A stretch of DNA of 64,000 nucleotides from Hymenobacter sp. GOD-10R (lineage in GTDB: Bacteria; Bacteroidota; Bacteroidia; Cytophagales; Hymenobacteraceae). This document shows, piece after piece, positions 60,710 through 64,000 of this stretch (position 1 is its first letter; the number at the start of each line of letters is the position of its first letter). The notes beneath the pieces are model-generated. The model ran no database searches and had not been told where the DNA came from. It saw only the letters and a program-made list of their open reading frames with translations. A program made the position numbers and the translations under genes. The stretch spans positions 5,029,001 to 5,093,000 of the forward strand of contig NZ_CP141184.1 in the NCBI RefSeq assembly GCF_035609205.1, given 5' to 3'.

Positions 60710-61540
60710 ATGCCAGAGCCACCTATCAACGTAGTGCCTTTGCTTCCGCAGCTCGATGAAAAGCTCATGGCGCTGTTAAAGTCGCTTACGCCGGAAGATT
60801 GGCAGCGCCAAACCATTGCCAAGCTGTGGAAGGTTAAAGATGTAGTGGCGCACTTGCTTGATGGCAACCTCCGGGTGCTGTCAATGCTGCGCGACCACTA
60901 CACCGGGGAAGCTCCCCCGCCTATTCACTCTTACCAGGACTTGGTCGATTTCCTGAATGGCCTCAATGCTGACTGGGTGAAAGCCATGAAGCGCGTCAGC
61001 CCTGGCCTGCTCATCCTGCTGCATGAAGCAACGGGCCAGCCGTTCTGCGATTATTACGCCTCGTTGGATCCGTTTGCTCTGTCGCCCTTCTCGGTGGCGT
61101 GGACGGGCGAAAGCGAAAGCCAGAACTGGATGCATATTGCCCGCGAATACACTGAGAAGTGGTTACACCAGCAACAAATTCGCGATGCTGTCCAACAGCC
61201 GGGGCTCATGACACGCGAGTTTTTCTATCCGTTCATCAACATCTTCATGCGCGGCTTGCCCCACACGTATCGCGCCGTAGACGCTGAAACTGCTACCATT
61301 GTGCAACTCACCATTCCGACCGAAATCGGCGGCTCTTGGTACTTGCAGAAAGCCGAGAGCGGTTGGGCATTTACCGAAGCGTCTCCTAATGTGGCAACCG
61401 AAGTGGTCGTTCCGCCGGATGTTGCTTGGCGTTTGTTCTCGAAGAGCCTTCGGCCGGACCATGTGCGCGAGCAGGTAGAAATTCGAGGCAATCAACAGCT
61501 CGGCGAAGTAGCGCTTCAGATGGTTTCGGTGATGGCCTAG
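60710..61540 (+). CDS. Maleylpyruvate-isomerase-type (DinB superfamily) protein
   Basis: A 276-residue protein with the mycothiol/maleylpyruvate isomerase N-terminal helical-bundle fold. WKVKDVVAHLLDGNLRVLSM near residue 42 carries the first metal-binding histidine, and EYTEKWLHQQQIRDAV near residue 150 the second region. Relatives are metal-dependent thiol transferases or isomerases; Bacteroidota lack mycothiol, so the thiol partner would differ. It is 87 bp after the polymerase IV gene and may share its transcript. Confidence 0.85.
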   Translation: MPEPPINVVPLLPQLDEKLMALLKSLTPEDWQRQTIAKLWKVKDVVAHLLDGNLRVLSMLRDHYTGEAPPPIHSYQDLVDFLNGLNADWVKAMKRVSPGLLILLHEATGQPFCDYYASLDPFALSPFSVAWTGESESQNWMHIAREYTEKWLHQQQIRDAVQQPGLMTREFFYPFINIFMRGLPHTYRAVDAETATIVQLTIPTEIGGSWYLQKAESGWAFTEASPNVATEVVVPPDVAWRLFSKSLRPDHVREQVEIRGNQQLGEVALQMVSVMA

Positions 61541-61550
61541 GTGCTTGAAA

Positions 61551-61574
61551 GCAAAAAGCCTAGCTAGGTTTTTG
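61551..61574 (+). terminator. Short hairpin with CCTAGCTAGG core
   Basis: AAAAAGCCT pairs with AGGTTTTT around AGCT, with T residues at the end. It is 10 bp after the stop codon. Weak but well placed. Confidence 0.5.
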
Positions 61575-61681
61575 ATGATTTGCCTGCATTATAAAGTAAG
61601 CTGCGCATTGGTGCTCCTCCTTTTGGAAAACAGGAGATGACTATTCTGCAGAACAGTTGATGTTACCTTATTCTTTCTTTT

Positions 61682-62209
61682 ATGAAAATCCCACTAGTAG
61701 TCCTACTTAGTGTCAATATACTATTCGTCCAATGCCACAAAAAGCACGATCCCACCCCGCTCGAGCAACTCCCACCCGCTACGCAGACGGGGGCCGAGAC
61801 GTTCGGGTGCCTGCTCAATGGGCAAGCTTGGAAGCCGAAAGGGTTTAACGGCACAGGAAACTACTCCGTGGACTATGATCCGGGCTACCAAGGCGGTACC
61901 CTCAACATTTTCACCTACCGCTTGGAGCAGAAGGGCGACCAACATATTGTCCTCTATTCCGACAGCCTGACCCGTGTAGGCATCTATCCGCTCACTCGGC
62001 GTCACCATTCCGGCGCCTTATTCAGCGATGAGAAGACGGGGTGCGAATTCCTGCAAGATGGTCCGCAGTACCAGGCAGGTGCACTCACCATTACCCGACT
62101 GGACCTCACCGCTGGAATCATCGCGGGCACCTTCCACTTCAAGTTATATCAGCCCGGCTGTGACTCGGTGATTATCACGGAGGGGCGCTTTGACAAGAAA
62201 CTCTTCTAA
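61682..62209 (+). CDS. Lipoprotein of unknown function
   Basis: A 175-residue lipoprotein: the signal ends at LFVQC with the cysteine near residue 19, followed by a charged linker. The mature part begins TQTGAETFGCLLNGQAWKPK, a pattern I recall from many Bacteroidota lipoproteins. It is beta-rich with a final IAGTFHFKLYQPGCDSVIIT. Three further cysteines may pair. No function is known. It is bounded by hairpins on both sides. Confidence 0.75.
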   Translation: MKIPLVVLLSVNILFVQCHKKHDPTPLEQLPPATQTGAETFGCLLNGQAWKPKGFNGTGNYSVDYDPGYQGGTLNIFTYRLEQKGDQHIVLYSDSLTRVGIYPLTRRHHSGALFSDEKTGCEFLQDGPQYQAGALTITRLDLTAGIIAGTFHFKLYQPGCDSVIITEGRFDKKLF

Positions 62210-62325
62210 GTTCCTCTTTTCTACTTACTCTTCTTGCTAATTGCTTCACGTTATGATAAATTCTAACGTGCATAATCCGCCTAATAGTTTAGCCTTCAAA
62301 TTCTATATCAACTGGCCCAGCTCCT

Positions 62326-62370
62326 AATACAAACGACCTGCCTCTCCAGTGGAGACAGGTCGTTTGTATT
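62326..62370. terminator. Bidirectional hairpin between the lipoprotein gene and fabI
   Basis: AATACAAACGACCTG pairs with CAGGTCGTTTGTATT, with an inner TCTCC/GGAGA stem. It lies between two convergent genes and can end both. Confidence 0.8.
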
Positions 62371-62424
62371 TGTTAGAAGTCGTAAGTACCCGTGCTACGT
62401 GCCCACGATGTAACAAAAACCTAT

Positions 62425-63255
62425 CTAAACGTTCTGCTTGGTCACGGCAGTAATAGCTTCCACGATTTCCTCCGAAATACCCGTGGTGCTGAAGCCGCCA
62501 TCGTGCATGAGGTTTTGCATGGTCACGTAGCGGGTCAGGTCGGAGAAGAGGCTGATGCAGTAGTCAGCGCAAGCCTCGGCGGATGCGTTGCCAAGCGGCG
62601 ACATTTTGTTGGCGTACTCGAAGAAAGCATCGAAGCCAGAAATACCAGTGCCCGCCGTGGTTTTCGTAGGCGACTGGCTTACGGTGTTCACGCGCACTTT
62701 CTTCAGCTTACCGAGACGCTGTCCGTAGCTGCGGGCAATGCTTTCGAGCATCGCCTTTGCCTGCGACATATCGGTGTAGTCGAGGAATGCACGCTGAGAG
62801 GCGATATACGACAAGCCAACCACGGAAGCCCACTCGTTGAAAGCGTCTTGCTTCTCGGCCACGGCTAGCATTTTGTGAAACGATAGCGCCGAAATATCCA
62901 GCGTCTTCTGGAACCAGTCGTAGTTCAGCTCACCGTAGTGCTTGCCCTTCCGGATGTTGGGGCTCATACCGATGCTGTGCAGTACGAAATCTAGCTTACC
63001 CCCTAGCTGCTCCTGCGCACCGGAGAAAAGCTTCTCCAGGTCTTCCACCGATGTGGCATCGGCCGGGATGATAGGCGCATTGCATTGCTCCGCGAGCTTG
63101 TTGATTTCGCCCATCCGCATGGCGAGGGGCGCATTCGTCAGCACGATGCGGGCGCCTTCTTCGTGGGCTTTGAGTGCCACTTTCCAGGCAATGGATTCTT
63201 CGTTCAGGGCGCCGGAGATAATGCCGACTTTGCCAGCGAGTAGGTTATTAGACAT
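62425..63255 (-). CDS. fabI: Enoyl-[acyl-carrier-protein] reductase
   Basis: NADH-dependent reductase that completes each round of fatty-acid elongation. The 276-residue protein has the FabI nucleotide-binding GIISGALNEESIAWKVAL, HSIGMSPNIR, and the catalytic segment LSYIASQRAFLDYTDMSQAK, with tyrosines and lysine in the FabI Y-x6-Y-M-x-x-x-K-type arrangement. The C-terminus is NLMHDGGFSTTG. It is 5-10 residues longer than the enterobacterial enzyme, as usual in this phylum. It is transcribed after recN, with a repeat between. Confidence 0.95.
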   Translation of the reverse strand: MSNNLLAGKVGIISGALNEESIAWKVALKAHEEGARIVLTNAPLAMRMGEINKLAEQCNAPIIPADATSVEDLEKLFSGAQEQLGGKLDFVLHSIGMSPNIRKGKHYGELNYDWFQKTLDISALSFHKMLAVAEKQDAFNEWASVVGLSYIASQRAFLDYTDMSQAKAMLESIARSYGQRLGKLKKVRVNTVSQSPTKTTAGTGISGFDAFFEYANKMSPLGNASAEACADYCISLFSDLTRYVTMQNLMHDGGFSTTGISEEIVEAITAVTKQNV

Positions 63256-63300
63256 GAAAGCGGTGTTTTGATATTGGAACTACAAAGGAGGCAAAAAAAA

Positions 63301-63367
63301 GTCATTCCGAGCAGGATAAGGTTCTGTGAGCCGCAGCCCAGCAGATTCCTTCCCTACTCGGAATGAC
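63301..63367. repeat. REP-like hairpin repeat, copy C
   Basis: GTCATTCCGAG at the left end pairs with CTCGGAATGAC at the right end; inner arms AAGG/CCTT are weaker. It has the GTCAT.CC.GA terminal pattern of copies A and B but is shorter. It lies 13 bp from the recN stop, between recN and fabI. Confidence 0.7.
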
Positions 63368-63380
63368 AGGTTTGTTTTTG

Positions 63381-64000
63381 CTAGGCTGCCAGCAGCTCGC
63401 CGCCCATTGCCAACAGTTCGCGGGCGCTTTGGAAAGCGTTTTCGCTGGGGTTAGCCCCGGATATCATCTGCGCTATTTCGCGGATGCGTTCCTCCTCCGA
63501 CAACTTGCGGATGCGACTAACGGTGCGGTCGGCCCGATCTTCCTTGTACACGAAGTAGTGCGCGTCGCCGGCCGCAGCCATTTGCGGCAAGTGCGAAATA
63601 GCTACGAGCTGGTGCTTCTTCGCCATCTGTTGCATCATGCGACCCACTTTTACCGCAATTTCGCCCGAGATACCCGTATCGATTTCATCAAATACGATAG
63701 TTGGCAGCGCCGTCTTATCGGCGAGCATATACTTGATGCACAGCATCAAACGCGAGAACTCACCACCCGATGCCGCCTTGCTCAGTGTTTGCGGCTGCGC
63801 GCCTTTATTGGCAGTAAACAGAATGCTGATAACGTCGGTACCGCTGGCGGCGGGCTGACCCGTGCTGTGCTGCACCACGATGCGTGAGTGCGGCATACCT
63901 AGGTCAGCGAGCAGCGAGCACAACTCTTTCGAGAACAGCGGAAACGCTTTCTGCCGATTCTCCGAAAGCTTAGCGGCTTGGCGTTTTACCGTGGCTAGGG
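63381..64000 (-). CDS. recN: DNA repair protein RecN (C-terminal part, cut by the window edge)
   Basis: SMC-like ATPase that acts in double-strand-break repair. The visible 206 codons contain the ABC signature LSKAASGGEFSRLMLCIK, Walker B PTIVFDEIDTGISGE, and the histidine switch region AISHLPQMAAAGDAHYFV. Frame continues without a stop to position 64000, reading the end of the coiled-coil region (KRQAAKLSENRQKAF), so the 5' part lies beyond the window. The frame ends with ARELLAMGGELLAA. A hairpin repeat follows the stop. Confidence 0.94.
   Translation of the reverse strand, partial: LATVKRQAAKLSENRQKAFPLFSKELCSLLADLGMPHSRIVVQHSTGQPAASGTDVISILFTANKGAQPQTLSKAASGGEFSRLMLCIKYMLADKTALPTIVFDEIDTGISGEIAVKVGRMMQQMAKKHQLVAISHLPQMAAAGDAHYFVYKEDRADRTVSRIRKLSEEERIREIAQMISGANPSENAFQSARELLAMGGELLAA

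Noticed and set aside
62392..62868. 158-codon open frame antisense to fabI
   Set aside because: FabI catalytic motifs lie on the opposite strand; the antisense product has no family features and no promoter.
63363..63887. 174-codon open frame antisense to recN
   Set aside because: It overlaps well-defined ABC motifs of RecN, and its product is rich in His, Arg and Leu, as expected for a shadow frame in GC-rich DNA.
1..64000. CRISPR arrays, tRNA or rRNA genes, prophage
   Set aside because: No regularly spaced direct repeats, no T-loop or anticodon-arm patterns and no phage structural or integrase genes were seen in the intergenic spaces.

Overview
The window looks like chromosome of a Hymenobacter-type bacterium (Bacteroidota, Cytophagales). 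Pointers are the divergent FabI, YtxH and glycine-zipper proteins, the TonB-linked beta-barrel receptor with an N-terminal carboxypeptidase-regulatory domain, LytS/LytTR signalling, many small lipoproteins, absence of clear Shine-Dalgarno sites, and several start-proximal TAnnTTTG boxes, the -7 element of Bacteroidota promoters. GC content is moderate to high except for one AT-rich gene near 45 kb. I see no rRNA, tRNA, CRISPR array, insertion sequence or prophage. Both ends cut through gene neighbourhoods; recN at the right end is partial.

Layout. 0-4.5 kb: a secreted protein, a WbqC-family protein and clpC. 4.5-8.1 kb (minus): a four-gene glycan operon (DegT aminotransferase, second WbqC protein, methyltransferase, GT2 glycosyltransferase). 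8.3-12.5 kb: acyl-CoA carboxylase beta subunit, DinB-like protein, M42 aminopeptidase and a BtuF-like binding protein bracketed by two REP-like hairpin repeats. 12.5-14.9 kb (minus): aroB-aroA. 15-24 kb: lipoprotein, proline dehydrogenase, stress protein, Prc-type protease, an unknown protein, lysS. 24.4-25.7 kb (minus): an acidic small protein and two YtxH proteins. 25.9-31.1 kb: Kazal-type lipoprotein, cupin, amidohydrolase, dienelactone hydrolase, acyltransferase.

31-42 kb is the most unusual part. A TonB-type receptor and a TPR histidine-kinase-like protein (minus) diverge from a LytS-like protein, a normal LytS kinase and a LytTR regulator (plus). Both the TPR kinase and the first LytS-like protein carry glutamine in place of the phosphoacceptor histidine and have damaged ATP-binding motifs, so one intact kinase appears to sit with two pseudokinases. 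Secreted M28 and M20 peptidases flank the block.

42-64 kb: a DUF433/DUF5615 toxin-antitoxin pair with an apparently leaderless promoter, a CNNM/CorC protein, a decayed formate/nitrite-transporter-like gene, an AT-rich membrane-protein gene, an ABC exporter, numerous secreted hydrolases (alpha/beta hydrolase, M1-like peptidase, lipase, pectinesterase), a secreted Ppx/GppA-like protein, DNA polymerase IV, fabI and the 3' part of recN. Most transcription units end in strong hairpins, which are listed individually. Throughout, CTAG-containing words (CCTAGGT, AGCTAG, GCTAGC) are conspicuously frequent, in genes and between them.
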